Shown piece by piece: positions 23,313 through 37,137 of a DNA stretch of 64,000 bases; position 1 is the stretch's first letter, and the number at the start of each line of letters is the position of its first letter. This DNA is from Anaeramoeba flamelloides (lineage: Eukaryota > Metamonada > Anaeramoebidae): contig JANTQA010000047.1 in the NCBI GenBank assembly GCA_027625915.1, positions 13,392,001-13,456,000 on the forward strand, read 5' to 3'. Both the position numbers and the translations under genes were made by a program. The notes beneath the pieces are model-generated. The model was not told where the DNA came from, searched no databases, and saw only the letters and a program-made list of their open reading frames with translations.

Positions 23313-23319
<7 letters not shown>
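22611..23319 (+). mobile_element. family-A TIR element, copy 3
   Basis: The left end (CGTTTTCAAACAAAAGGGCA) and the inverted right end TTTGAAAAAGAGTTTA match copies 1 and 2 throughout. It is followed directly by an AT microsatellite. The internal helix-turn-helix-like frame is more decayed here. It lies about 200 bp downstream of the Furry stop codon. Confidence 0.7.
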
Positions 23320-23343
<24 letters not shown>

Positions 23344-23531
23344 CACCAAAACCAAAAACTTTGCTTCTGTATTGTATCAAATTTTGTTGAAAATTGTATT
23401 TTCAATTTCCAATTTAACCAGTGAAAAAATCAAAACAAAAACAAAATTTAAAAAAAAAATATTTATTGTAAAAAAAAAAACAAAATTAAAAATTGTTTAA
23501 AATAAAAAAAGAAAAATCGAAAACAAGAAAA

Positions 23532-26500
23532 TTAATATTCTTCTAAAGCGGATATTTCATATCTCAACTTTTCACCATTTTTCAGAATATTTTCTAACTT
23601 TTCAATTGAATTTTTGTTTGTATTTTGTAAAGGTATTATCGATGTTATGGAATTTATTTCATTAATTAAATTTATTAAAGATATAAAAAAACGAATTAAT
23701 GAAAGGAAATATTCAAGAGATTCATAACATAAAATTAATTCAGAGCGCCTTTGCTGTCTAGAATTTACTTTATCCTGGGTATGATCATTCAACGTTTTTA
23801 GAAAAGATTTTTGTTTATTTATAAGATATATTTTATTTCTTTTAATTTTGTTTTCATTATTTTTATTAATTAATTTAATGGTTTCAATTAATTGTGGTTG
23901 AGTTTTTTGTAAATTTACAAATGAATCATTTAATTGTTTATAATTTTGAGATTGGATACTTTCCAAGTTATATTGAGTTACCTCATTCTGGAAGATTTCT
24001 CCTTGTTTTAAAATAATATTTATTATCTGTTTTTTTTCATTTGAAATTAATATTGAAAAGATTTTTTGAATATTCTTTTGAAAACTCGGATTATTATCAA
24101 AAAATAAATTATTAAGATCAATAATTAATGCTGAAATTTCATTTTTATTGTCAGTTTCACTCGTCATTTTTTTATCTTGCTTTTCGCCTTCGTAATCATC
24201 ACCATCATCATCGTCGTCGTCATTCTTCTTATTAATATTCTTTAAATTTTTCTTATCATTTTCCTTTGGTATTAAATTTGATTCTAAATCAGAATCTGGA
24301 TTTAAAGCCAATTGGAGTAATTGTTCAATGCTTTCAATTTCTTGATCTAGTATTAGTTTCTTTGAATTTTTTTTATTAGGTTCAATTAAATTTTGGTTTT
24401 GATTTTGATTCACTCTTTTATTATTATTGTTTTCTTGATTAATCTCATTTTTTAAATTATCAATTTCATTTTCATGTTTCACACTCACATTCAAATTATC
24501 ATTATCATTCTCATTTTCATTCTCATTCTCATATTTATTATTAATTAAGAGATTATTAACTTCATCATTCTTTTGATCAATATTTTCTTTCTGTTTTTGT
24601 TTTTCATTTAAATTAGTTAATAGTTGTTTATTTGTATTAATATCAATTTGATTAAATTGATTTTCAAGTTCGTTTAAAAAGTTGAATTCATCAATAGCAT
24701 TGTTTTTTAAAACGTTATTAACTTCATTGTTTTGATTAATTTCATGATTATCATTGCTTTCTTGATTAATCTCATTTTTTAAATTATCAATTTCATTTTT
24801 TAGATTCACACTCAAATTCTCATTATCCTTCTCATTTTCATTCTCGTTCGTATTTACATTCTCACTCTCATTATCAGATGTATTCTCATTCTCATATTTA
24901 TTGTTAATTAAAATATTATTAACTTGATCATTATTTTTATTATTATTTTCTGTATTTATTTGTTTTTTATTTAGATTTGTTGAAATTTGTTTTTTTTTGT
25001 GAATATCAATTTGTTTCAATTGATTTTCAAGTTCATCTAACAGATTGAATTCATCAAAATTGGTGTTTTTTAGAACATCATTAACATCATTGTTTTGATT
25101 AATTTCGTCATTATTATTGTTTTCTTGATTAATCTCATTTTTGAAATTCTCATTCTCATTTTCATTTACATTCACATTCTCACTCTCATATTCATTCTCA
25201 TTCTCATTCTCATATTCATTCTTATTCCTATTTACATTCTCACTTTCATCCCCATTCACATTCTCATATTCATTGTTAATTAAAATATTATTAATTTCAT
25301 TATTTTTATCATGATTTTCTGTATTTATTTGTTTTTTATTTAGATTTGTTAATAATTGTTTATTTGTGTGAATATCAATTTGTTTCAATTGGTTTTCAAG
25401 TTCATCTAACAGATTGAATTCATCAAAATTAGTGTTTTTTAGAACATCATTAACATCATTGTTTTGATTAATTTCGTCATTATTATTGTTTTCTTGATTA
25501 ATCTCATTTTTTGTATTTTCAATCACATTCTCATTTTTATTTTCATTCTCATTTTCATTTTCGTTTTGTTTCTCATTCACATTCTCGTTCTCGTTTTTAT
25601 TTATATGCTCATTATCGTTTTTATTTACATTCTCACTCTCATCCCGATTCAAATCCTCATTTTCATTATCAATTAAAATATTATTAACTTGATCATTATT
25701 TTTATGATTATTTTCTGTATTTATTTGTTTTTTATTTAGATTAGTTAATAATTGTTTATTTGTATGAATATCAAATTGTTTAAATTGATTTTCAAGTTCA
25801 TCTAACAGATTGAATTCATCAAAATTAGTGTTTTTTAGAACATCATTAACATCATTGCTTTGATTAATTCCGTCATTATTATTGTTTTCTTGATTAATCT
25901 CATTTTTTAAATTTTCAATCAGACTCTCATTCTCGTTATTATTTGCATTCTCATTCTCATTCTTATTTTCTTTTAGATTCTTATTTATATTTACATTCTC
26001 ATTTTCATTTTCATCCTCGTCCCTATTTACATTCTTACCCTCATCCCCATTCACATCCTCATTTTCATTATCAATTAAAATATTATTTACTTGATCATTA
26101 TTTTTATGATGATTTTCTGTATTTATTTGTTTTTTATTTAGATTTGTTAATAATTGTTTATTTGTATGAATATTAATTTGTTTCAATTGATTTTCAAGTT
26201 CATCTAAAAGATTGAATTCATCAAAATTAGTGTTTTTTAAAACATCATTAACATCATTGTTTTGATTAATTTCGTCATTATTATTGTTTTCTTGATTAAT
26301 CTCATTTTTTAAATTTTCAATCAGACTCTCATTCTCGTTATTATTTATATTCTCATTTTCATTTGGGTTCTTATGTTCATTCCCACCCTCATTTATATTC
26401 ACATTCTCGTTTTCATCATTAATTAAAATATCATTAACTTCATCCATATTTTTAATTTCCATATTTTCTTCATTTTGTTGCTTTTCATTTATATTAGTAA

Positions 26501-29500
26501 AATTTTGTGGATCTGTTTGAATTCCAAGTTGTTTAAATTGATTTTCAATTTCGCTTAAATCATCTAATTCTTTGTTCTTATCATTTTTTTTATTTAATTT
26601 TATCTTTGATTCTAATTTCAAAGGAGACATATTTTTATTCTCCTTACCTTCACTAATTATATCATCATCACCATCATTATCATTATCATCATCATCATCA
26701 TCATCATTCTTATTAAAAGATTCGTCATCAATAACAACATTATTATTATTATTTGATGAATCTTTTTTTCGTTTCTCTATTTCCTTTTCAACAACTGTAA
26801 TATTTTTTTTCGAAGTTAAAGTAAAATAAACATTTGAACTAGAATCCAAATTTGATCTAGATTTCATTATAATAGAGCTTTTTCTTCTTGTTTTGTTATT
26901 ATTCAAAAAAGTAATTATCATGTTGAAAGTCTCAACAATATTATTTCTTTTGCCAATTTTCAAAGCCTCATCATTATTTAATAAGTTTAATTTAGAATTT
27001 TTGATATTTGAATTCTTCAAATTATGAGATAATTTTTTAATTTTTAAAGATTTTAAACTAATATTTTTAATTTTGGAAAGATAATTAATCAAAATGAAAT
27101 GTTTATTATTATCTAAGGGTACTTCATAATTTAAAAAGTATTTAATTACTGGAAAGTTTTTTAAATTTGGATCGTAAATATTTAGATGCTTTAAAAATAT
27201 TTTGAAGGTTTGTAGATAAATTAATTTCATATTCAAAGAAGAATTTTTAAAAACCAATGAAAAGAAATTTATTACTGTTTGGATATATTTTGGAACAATT
27301 AACGCATTTAAATTTTTAATTAATTTATTTAAAAAAACCATTTTATCATGATACTGCCCGATCAAAAATTGATTGAATATTTTTACAATTTTGTCACAAT
27401 TAATTTTGTTTGCCAAAATTTTTAATTGTTGTATGATTTTAATTAATTGATTTTTTTTAAAATTTGTGGAATTTTTGAATTGGTCAAAATCTTCAAAATA
27501 ATGAAATTCATGAATAAATTGTATAAAAATAGTCAAGAAAAAAAAAATGAAATGCTTTTTTTTATCCTTGCAGAATATTTTTTCCAATCTGTGATGATTC
27601 AGATTTAAAAATAAAATATTTTTTTTACTCAGTTCATGAGTTATTGTATTGGTATAACAATTTTTTAATAATGACATTAGTCCACTCAAATTATTTAACC
27701 ATTTTAATTTTTTCATGATAACATAATTTTTAATAAATTCTTCATTTGCTTTATTTTTTAAAATATAGTATATCAATTTTAAACATCGTTTTTTAATTTG
27801 TAAGTGATTTAGATTTAATAAAGGAATTAATATCCAAAAAATTATTGAACATTTAAATTCATTTAAATTTGGTAAGTAGTAATTGAATAAATTTAATATT
27901 TGTGTAATTATTATTATAAAATTATTTTTCTTCACCATTTTGATGGGTAAATTATATTCATTAACAGTCTCGTTATCATTGACATTATTTGTATCCTTCG
28001 TGTTAATATTACCGTTGTTATTTATGTTTTTGATACAATTTAACAATATTCTAACAAATTGGATGAGCAATGTCTGATTTAAATTCTTTGTATTAATATA
28101 TTTAAAAATAAATAATGAATTTAAAAAATATTGCAAATTTATATTATTTAATTCAAAATTATATAATATTTGTAAAGCCCAATTTATAGAAATGCTTTTC
28201 CAGTTTTGGGAGGTTGTCTTAAAAATTTTTAATAATGGCTCCATGTATTGCTGTATATACACTTGATCCTGTTGAATTGTTATTAAATAATTCTCTTCAT
28301 TATCATTATCAATGTCTTTGTCCTTATTGATATAATTTTGAATTCGATTGAGAAATGTCTTTTGCTTTTGTCTTATTGATTTCAGTTCCCTTCTAGGAAT
28401 GAATTGGTGGTTTTGTAATTGAAAGTTTTGGTTTAAATGTATTAAATTCTTAATACTTTGTATTGTGATATTTTTTTGATCGGAATTTAACATTAATAAT
28501 GACAAGTGTAAAATAACAGTGAAATCCTTTCTAGAATAATTTTTTAAATTAATTTTTTTTATTAGCTTTGATAAAAATAAAAATTCTATTTCAAAATTTT
28601 GTAAAAAATTAGTTCTATTTTGAATAATTTGATAATCATTATTAATATTTTTAAAATCATAATTTGTATAATCTAATATTAGATCATATTTTTTATAAAA
28701 ATCTAATATATTATAATCACCCTCATCGTCATCATCGTCGTCGTCGTCGTCGTCCTCATCAGTATCCTTCCCATAATCATCATAGCTATTCTTAATCTCC
28801 TCTTCATACAATTCTTCAAAATTAATAGTCGTTGTTTTTTTGCTGTCAGTTTTAATAAATTTTGCAGCCAAGCTATTTCTTCGGATATGAGATTTTATAT
28901 TAGATTTTATTTTATAATTGCTTGGCCTTTTATTTGAATCATAATTTGTCATGTTTTTGTTTTTTTTAATTACCTTTTCTTTTTTGAGATTTTTTTTTTT
29001 TATTGGGCTGATCGTTGAAAGAGCCGATGGCGAAATTGATCGTTTTTTTGTTTTTGCTTTTGTTTTTGTTTTTGATCTTGATTTTACTTTTAATGTTGAA
29101 GTACAATTTAAGTTTGAATTGGAATTCGATTTTTGATGATTGCTTCGGCCTTTTAACGATTTGTTTGCTTTAATTTGATGGTTTTCCACGGAATTGGACC
29201 TTTTTTCTTTTGTTTTGCCCTTGAGAGATTTTTTTTTTTTTTTCGTTTTCGTTTTATTTTGATCGCTATTCTGATTTGATACCTTTAATAATTTTAAGAA
29301 TTTATTTTTCGAATCGTTACTTGGGCTATAAGCTATAATATTTTTAAAGATCAATTCAATATCGTAATTTTGGTATTTGCTTTGTTTTTGTCCGTCTTGG
29401 GACCGGTTATTGTTTAATTTTATATTTGATTTGATTTTAAATAAAATTATTTCTAATAATTTTGCGTTATTAGAAAACATTATTCGTAAGATTTTTTTAA

Positions 29501-32500
29501 TAATTGAAAAAAATCTTTTGAAAGGTAAAACATGAATGATCGAAATAAAAAATTGAATGATGGCAATGATGTTTTCCGTTTTTAAACTAATCGATTGCCA
29601 AATTTTGACAAAATGCTTATAAAACAAATTTAAATCAATTATTGAAATTTGAAATAAATGTTCAATTATTGTATAAAATTCTAAAGTTGATCTTTTATCA
29701 TTGGGGTGATACCAAATGTTTTTGATCCAATGATTTAAATATTTTAAGATTTTTTTTGATTTAAAATGATTGAATTCTAAATTAAAGAATTTATTTTCTC
29801 TTTCCTTAATTAATATTAAATAATATTTTATTAATAATTTACAAAATGGTGACGAAATTTTTTTTAATTTTTTTGAAAATAATTTACTAAACATTAAATC
29901 TTTTTTTAAGTGAAGATTATTATTTTCATTATCTAGATCATCATAATCATCCTTATTCTTTAAATTTTTTAGAAATAACTCTTTTAGTGGGCTGATAAGA
30001 ATACTATCATTATCATCATTATTATTCATATTATTAATATTATTATTATTATTATTATTGTTATTATTATTAGCATCATGATTATTATTATTATCATTAT
30101 GATTATCATTGTTGTTAACTAAATGTTGATTAATAAAATTATTTACTAATTGATTATTTAATTTATTTATTTTTGCATTATTGGAATTAAAATTTTGGAA
30201 AATTAATGATAAAATAATTTCATTTTTAATTTTAATTTTATTTTGTAATATATTTTTTAATAGTATTTGATTAATTATTTGATTTAATTTTAAATTCTTA
30301 TATTTATTGTTTAATTTTAAATAATTTTGTAATACTTGATTATTATCCTTATAAAAATTTGTTAAACAATTATAGGATAAATTATAATAAATGGAACCAT
30401 TATTAATAATTAATTTTTTGATTAAAATAATTATTCTATTATTAATTTCGAAATAATTATTATTAAAGCATGGTCCAAGTAAAACATTCGAAATGGCGTC
30501 TATTGAGGAATATTGTAAGGATTTTTTTAATTTTTGATAATGCTTTTTAAACTTTAATCGGTCCTTGCGATGAATTTTATTATATTCAACATAATAATTT
30601 TCTTCGTCTGTGAAAAGTTTTTGTTTTCTGTTTATTAGGCCACTTTTAGTATGGTCTTTAATGCCAGAATATTTTTGTAAAAAATTATATAATTTTTCTC
30701 TAAACTTTTTGGGTAAAATTAGATTTGAATGATAACATAAATTCGAGATAATTTTGATTAATCGACAAAAATAATATCTAATTTCCAATTTTTTAAAAAT
30801 GCTTATTGGGCTTTTTGTTAAATTAATAATGTACTCTGATGTATCTTCAAAAAATAATAAATAATGATCCCTAATTAAGTCATTTATATTGTTTAAATTT
30901 GTATTATGCAAGATTAAGAGATAAATTTTAATGATGGAATTAATTAATTGGAAGTTTTTTAATTCTTTTTCTAAATTATCATTATTGGTATTTTCGCTAT
31001 TATCATTATTACTATTATTATTATTTTCCATTTTGTCATTAGACAAATTAGATAAATTATGATTCAGCGTAACATTTTCTTTATTCTCTTTATTATTCTC
31101 TTTGCTCTCTTTATTACTCTCTTTATTTATTTGTGAATTTTGTTGCTTGGATTTTATTGAATTATTAATTAATTTGTCTATCCATTGTGACAATTCACTA
31201 TATAATTTATTTATTGGCGTTTGTCCAATTGAATAAACAATGCCTGAATTAATTAAATCCTTATTCCTCTTGAATAAAAACGGTGTTAATAAGTTTAATA
31301 TATCCAAATATTTGGGTTTATTTATTTTCTTCATTTTGATTTTACATCGTAATGAGATGCAAATTGAGCAATAAAATTGGAATTGAATGATTAATTTATT
31401 GAAATCATCTTGATAATTCCCATTCTTTTGTTTTTGCTTTTCTAATTGATAATTATTTAAATTCTTAAAATTCGAAAAATCGTCAGAATTAAAAAAATTA
31501 ATAAATTTGATAATCATTTCCCAACTGTATTCAAATAATTTATTTATTAATTGCGGTTTTATGGTGGTTAATTTATTTAAAATTGAAATCAAATATCTTA
31601 AAAACCATTCGTATCCATCTTGGGTTTCCATTAATATTAAATCAATTCCATCAATGTTATAATAATTATGAAAGGTTTTCTTTTTGTAATAATTATCGTA
31701 ATTAATTAAAGATTCTGCATTTGATATTTTATTTAAATTAAATGATGTTTTGAAAATTTCTTCTTTTAAATATTTAAATTCTGGTTCCCAATTTTTAATA
31801 TTTAAATAATTCAATAATTCAAACAGAGTATAATCCTTCATATTCTTTTCTTCTTTTGAATTTACGTTTTGTTGTAAATTATTTTCATTATCATTGTTGC
31901 TACTTTTCTGTAAAATGGTTTGTTGAATGCTTTTCCAATGCTTTGAACATTTGAGCGTTAATTTTCTAATATTTAAATTGGGATCAATAAGATATATCGT
32001 TAAAATAAATTCCATGAATAAATTAATTTTTTCCCAAACAATCATATGGTTTGAATTGCAATTGACTTTAAAATAGTCAACTAATTTTAATAAAAATTTC
32101 AAAGATTTGAGTTTAATTTTATAATTATTAATTGGTATACTTTTCATTATTTTAATAAATTCAATAAAGATATTAATAATATTTTTATATTTATTTTTAT
32201 CATTATTGATCTTTTCATTATTATCATTGTTATTGTTATTGTTGTTATTATTATTATTATTATTGTAATTGTTGTTATTGTTATCGTTGTTGTTATCGTT
32301 GTTGTTGTTGTTGTTGTTGTTGTTTTCTCGATTTCCATTGTTGTTTAATCCTAATTTTAAAAACTTAAAAAAAATGTTCTTTGATAAATTTGAGATTTTA
32401 TTATCTAAATGGAAAATTAATTTACTTAAATATTTAAAAATTTTATTTGGAAATGGGACAATATTTGGAATTAATTTTAAACAAGATCCCAGGATCTGTA

Positions 32501-34706
32501 AGGACAATATTTCCTTTGGTGACAAATTGAAATTCTGCATTTTTGATTGTAATTCATGTTCCAAATTTTTATAATAATTCATCTCATTATTAAATTTTAA
32601 TTTAATTTTTTTATTTTCGATTTCGTTCTCAGTTTTATTTTTGTTTTTGTCTTTCTCCTTTTGTTCAAGGATTTTTTCCTTTTCTTTTTGCTCTTTATCT
32701 GAAATTTGATCATATTTTTTTTTGGAGAAATATATCAAGTTATTTTCTTCAAAGCTGACCCATTCGCCGCAATCTTTGAAAGCGATCTCAAAGCTATTTT
32801 CAATAATGGATTTACAATGATGCACGATTGCCTCTTGATCAACGATCTGCTGATTGAAAATGGATTTAATACCCCTGATGATGATTAAATTTGGCTCCAA
32901 ATCCTTGCACTTGTTTTGGCTCAAAATTGGAATAATTTCTGTCCAGGCAAATCGTGAATCCCATTGGCTAATGATTTTGAAAATTTTGTTTATGAGCACA
33001 TACAAGTTGCTTTCAAAGGGGAACGGATGCTTGGTGACAAATTCCTTAATTTTCTTATTCGAATTACTATTTTTGATCTTGTATCGAAAGACCTTCCGGA
33101 TGATCTCACCGAGCCCCGCGGGCAAGGGTTTCCTTTCCGAATTTGACCCAATCGACGTCACGGGCGGCGCCTTCGTTAAATAGGCCTGAAGGAGATTGAT
33201 AATGCATACCAGCCCCTGGTACCGGGTCATTTTTTCTTTGACCAATTTGAAGCACAAGGGCAGCAAGTCCTCAATGGATTTTTGAAAGATCTCAATGCTC
33301 GATAGCTTGACAATCGTTGTGGATAATTGCAGCCCGATGAGTGGGAACTGCTTCGGTTTGGAATAGCTTAATGCAATCGGGTAAAAGGTGCTTAAGTTAT
33401 GGTACCACAGCGTTGGGTTCAAATCCTTAAACATGTTCTTTGGATTGTAATTCTGTAATTCAAAGATCTCGATCATCGAGTAAATCAGTTCTTGTTGGCA
33501 CCCCTTATAATTCTCGATTTTGGTAAACAAATTTGTAATCAATGAAATAAACTTTGTGCTTAAATCAAGGCCCTCGGGGGTCACTAAATCCAATTTGAAA
33601 AACCGTATCGATCGGAATAGCCAAATTAATTCATTTTCGTTGTTAATGTTCTTATGAATTAATGTAAAAAATTTGTTCGTAACCAATTTGAAATTTAATT
33701 CGCATAAGCTTTCAAACAAAAATCCATACACCCGAAATAAATAATTTGAGTTACTTTTGTAAATCTCTTGGCTTTGGTTGTCCTCGTTTGTGTTGTTTTC
33801 TTTGGTTTTTTTGTCATATTTTAATTGGCTCACCAATGTGTATGTTAATATTTTGTCAATTAGACTCGTATATATACCGCTGTTTCTTTGTTTGAAGATT
33901 TCGATTAGCCCTCGAACGAAAATTAAATCAAACAGTTGCTAGGAATATTTTTGTTTGTTGATTATTGATTGTTTTGTGTTTTTTGTTTTTTGTTTTTTTT
34001 TTTATTTCCATTGAGGTGGAAAATTAAGGTTTGTTGATTAGAATTCAATGAGAGAATGTTTTCGAAAAAGGAAAAAAAAAAAATAGAAAAACAAATAAAA
34101 AAAAAATTCGAACCAATTTATATTTTTGATCAGTTGGCTGCTTGTTGCTAAGGATTTATTATTAAAATCAAAAGTTTAATAAAAAAAAAAAATATATCCA
34201 AAATAAAAAAGAAAAAAAATTATTCAAGTTTTTTGTTGTTTTAGCGATCATAAATTGTGTCACGTTTTTTGTTTTTGTTTTTTACTGCGAGAATAAACCA
34301 AAACTAAAATGTACTTTTTTGTTGATCGATCCATTAAAGTTTTTTTATATTGCTCATTCCAACTCAACAAGGCTACTAGAATAGGTGATGTATTTTGAAT
34401 ACTTAGACGAGTTAAAAGAATTAAAGAGTTATTTAATTCCTTGTGTTTGTTTGTATTAAAAGATTCAAAGTTTTGGATTGTTTTCTAGAGAGTTTTCAAA
34501 TATTTTGGAATTAATAAAAACAAAAAAAAAAAAAAAAAAAAAGATTGGTTATTTCTATTAATTTTGGAAAAAAGAACAAAACTTTCTCATTTGAAAAGAA
34601 AAAAAAAAAATTTTACATTGCAAGATAATTCATTAATTGTTTTAACTGAGTGGGAACAAAACTGATCTAAAATCTTTTGAAGAATATACTTTTGAATACC
34701 AGACAT
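23532..34706 (-). CDS. Furry / Tao3 / MOR2-PAG1 family polarity scaffold
   Basis: Model: complement(join(23532..33938, 34114..34147, 34315..34484, 34617..34706)), 3566 aa, TAA stop. The three 5' introns are 175, 167 and 132 nt, all in phase. Start MSGIQKYILQKILDQF aligns with the animal Furry N-terminus (GEYVLKSLF). Exon 2 gives LSIQNTSPILVALLSW (family: MSSLSEYCLPSILRTLFDW) and exon 4 begins QLFDLIFVRGLIEIFKQ (family: DFIFSLVLIEVLKQ). Other family blocks are FRSIRFFKLDLV, IYSIGQTPINKLYSEL at about 890-920, SSIDAISNVLLGPCF near 1240 and LNHWIKNIWYHPND near 1490. These cover the HEAT/ARM-like N-terminal and central regions. Poly-Asn and poly-Asp tracts interrupt them. A repeat region (about 2550-3300) and a helical C-terminus follow. 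Furry proteins scaffold NDR/LATS-MOB kinases for cell polarity. The long exon alone lacks a usable ATG (it would start at TTG), which is why the upstream exons are needed. Confidence 0.9.
24300..26570 (-). repeat. six to seven diverged repeats of about 115-130 codons in Furry
   Basis: Each unit carries a helix-like core (best copies DEFNLLDELENQLKQIDIHT then NKQLLTNLNKKQINTEN), a V-N-[ND]-[IV]-L segment and a charged Asn/Glu spacer. Cores fall near 26540, 26200, 25800, 25405, 25035 and 24670, with a degenerate one near 24330. The spacers vary most; the amphipathic core is conserved at protein level, suggesting selection on the core. The + strand frames here are shadows of the Asn/Glu codons. 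Confidence 0.85.
28726..28760 (-). repeat. poly-Asp coding tract in Furry
   Basis: A run of GAC/GAT codons encodes about ten Asp residues after KDTDED, near residue 1830. Similar short Asp runs occur near 24200 and 26690. Acidic low-complexity linker. Confidence 0.85.
32215..32340 (-). repeat. poly-Asn coding tract in Furry
   Basis: Repeated AAC/AAT codons with occasional Asp and Tyr encode more than 40 near-continuous Asn residues around residue 650, between helical-repeat blocks. A smaller Asn/His tract lies near 30030-30130. Confidence 0.9.
33000..33620 (-). other. GC-rich island inside the Furry coding exon
   Basis: Codons here use G and C freely (for example CCCGCGGGGCTCGGTGAG and GGCGCCGCCCGTGACGTC on the coding strand). 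This contrasts with the strongly A/T-ending codons both 5' and 3' in the same gene. The reading frame is continuous and encodes conserved Furry N-terminal sequence, so it is host coding sequence with a different base composition. Confidence 0.8.
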
Positions 34707-36518
34707 GTAAAAATTGGTCGACAAAAAAAGAACAGAAAAGAAAAGAAATTTTGATTTATTCTTCAAAAAGGAAAAATAAAAATTTGATAACTTTTCTTTC
34801 TTACTAAATTTCTTTTCAAAATTCAAAACTTTTTGGTTTTCTGGAATTCAATACGTTCTCAAGAAAATTTACAAATTTTGTTAATTTTAAATATTTTACT
34901 GTTTTCTAAGGAAAAAAAAAAAAGTGGTAGAGAGGATTTAAATCTTGGTTAATGATTGTATTAGGTTAAAATACAGATCTTGATACATAGAATGTGTTTA
35001 TCGAAAGAAATACTTGTTCTCTTTTTTCGAATTATTGCTCTCATTGTGGATTACTGAATGTCATTTTTTCATTCAACAAAAAAGGATTTGTTGAGCTAGG
35101 AAAACAAACCAATTGTTACAGTAACACAGATACCGTTTCAGAAAGAAACTGAACGAATGAAATTCTTGGAAAATTTTTCTCAAATGGTTTTGGGAAGTGT
35201 CAATAACTGTTCGAGAAGAATTTGTAGTTTTTTTGTTTTCGAATTTTTAAGAAAGGATCATTACAGTACCGAGCTAAGAGTTGTACCCAAGCGCTTTGGT
35301 GGAAATTGAGAAACAAGTTTACGATTATTGACTTGAAAAAGTACCTGTACTTTTTAGTATTGGCTTTAGATCTTGAGAAATTTGGGTTTTTTGAGAAAAC
35401 TCAAAATCTATTTTGAGCAAAAAAAAGTCTTTAATTAAAATCTAATTGAACTGTTGTTAATATTTTTTCATTACCTTTCCTCAAACAAATCTGTTTTTTA
35501 CTTGTGATATCTCTTCATTTTCAATTTCGAAATCATCAACTTTTTTTTTTTTTTTCAATTCAAAACACTTCTCGTTATGAGAAAAAAAGAAGAAAAGATT
35601 TACAATTTGTATACTCAACTCGAAGAAAAAAGTTAAAGTAATGAATAAAAAAAATTTAAAATTACAAAGGGTTAAAATACAAGTGTTTAAAGTTATGAAC
35701 CAGTTTCCTTGATAAAACCAATGTTTTTTTTCTTCTTGTTATAATAAAACATCCAATAAATTATCCAATAATGGTATACATAGTACAACTCCAAATTTGT
35801 GGTTCACTTCTGAGGGTTTTAAGAAAGTTTTAAAGTCAGAATTTATTTGTTTAAAATTTTAGTATTATTCTTAATTTTTGCAATTTTAGAAAAGTGTTGT
35901 TTTTATTGATGGTAAAAATTACCTCTCTATTTATTGAAGATAAATTTTGATCCAATCTTTTATTTTTAGAATTTCTTTTAATTAAAGAACTTTGAGAAAT
36001 ATAAGTTATATTTGTATCCTTTTTTTTTTTTTGGTTTCTTTGAACAAACAAGATAAAAGTTTTGTAGAAAAAAAAAAAAACTCAACTTTTAATTTGAAAC
36101 ATAAGATAAAAAAGTCTACACAGGTTATTTTAATAAGACAACAACATAGAAATCCTTAATTATTCATATGATCTCTATTTCTAGATGGATATATATTAGA
36201 TATAAAAATAAAATTATTTGAAGAATCATTTATTTTATTTATTTGATTTGTTTTCAATCAAAAACATGGGAAATAATCTAAAAAATTTCAATTAAAAATT
36301 GTTTTGTTGTATTTTACTATTTTTAGAGAAATAAAATTTCTTCAGATCATAAAAAAAATAAAAAATTAAAAAATAATTATGAAAGGTTAGAATTATTCTA
36401 TATTCCTATAACAAAAGTATGTAACACTCGAAAGTAAACTATAATAGTACCCTAAAGTTCTAATTATTTGAAGAAAATATATTATACTTAATATGGGACA
36501 ATATTTTTTTTAATTTTT

Positions 36519-37101
36519 TATTAAGTGTTTAAGTACATTTTTTAAAATTTGAGTTCCACCATTAATGTGAAACTGAATTCTTTGTATCATTTCTTTAACC
36601 AAAAAACATTAATATTTTAATAAATACGAAAGTCTTGAGATAAATCCCAATATAATATATTTTCATACCAACTAAAAAATTTGAAATCAAAAAAATGAAA
36701 AAATTGATTAAGTAAATAGAAAAAAAAGCCTTTATTTCTTGATCGTATCTGTAAAATTTGATAAGATGACATCTTTTTATTTTTTGTTTTTTTGTTTTTA
36801 ATTCTTCATGGAAATACTTTATGTTTGTAAAAATTGTAAGAAATAAATTAGTTATTATTTCTAAAGTATCCCAAAATGAATTTAAAATTCGTCTTTTTTC
36901 TATTTAATTTATTTAACTTTCTTGTTTTGGTTTGAGAAAAGAGGATATTTTTTGATTCTTCTTGAGGATGAAAAAATTTATTGAATATGTTTGATTGTTA
37001 TAATTATTTCTTTTCGATTAAATTGTAAACTTTAAATAATTATGAATCCCTGATTGTGATATTTTCTGTATTTTTACTTTTCTTTGGGTTGAACCTTTTG
37101 T

Positions 37102-37137
<36 letters not shown>

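Larger units (their letters stand above)
19422..23531. other. intergenic, element-rich
   Basis: Upstream of the PH/RhoGAP-like gene and downstream of Furry. It contains a decayed family-C palindrome (20800-20940), a tandem duplication near 21220-21540, a pure A-run of about 28 at 22062-22089 and a family-A element (22611-23319). Promoter elements could not be identified. No host gene seen. Confidence 0.6.

Noticed and set aside
24400-26180. + strand Ile/Leu- and Ser/His-rich frames opposite Furry repeats
   Set aside because: Complements of Asn/Glu codons; no independent support.
23532-33836. Furry as a single-exon gene starting at 33836
   Set aside because: The codon there is TTG and the frame stays open and conserved upstream to a TAG acceptor at 33939; three more exons supply the conserved N-terminus and an ATG.
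23532-33836. Giant HEAT-like protein as proteasome activator PA200/BLM10
   Set aside because: Considered first, but the N-terminal and central blocks align in order with Furry and not with PA200.
34900-35400. Less AT-rich stretch upstream of Furry as an extra exon
   Set aside because: Short open frames exist on both strands but none matches Furry or has fitting splice sites; the Furry start is already satisfied at 34706.
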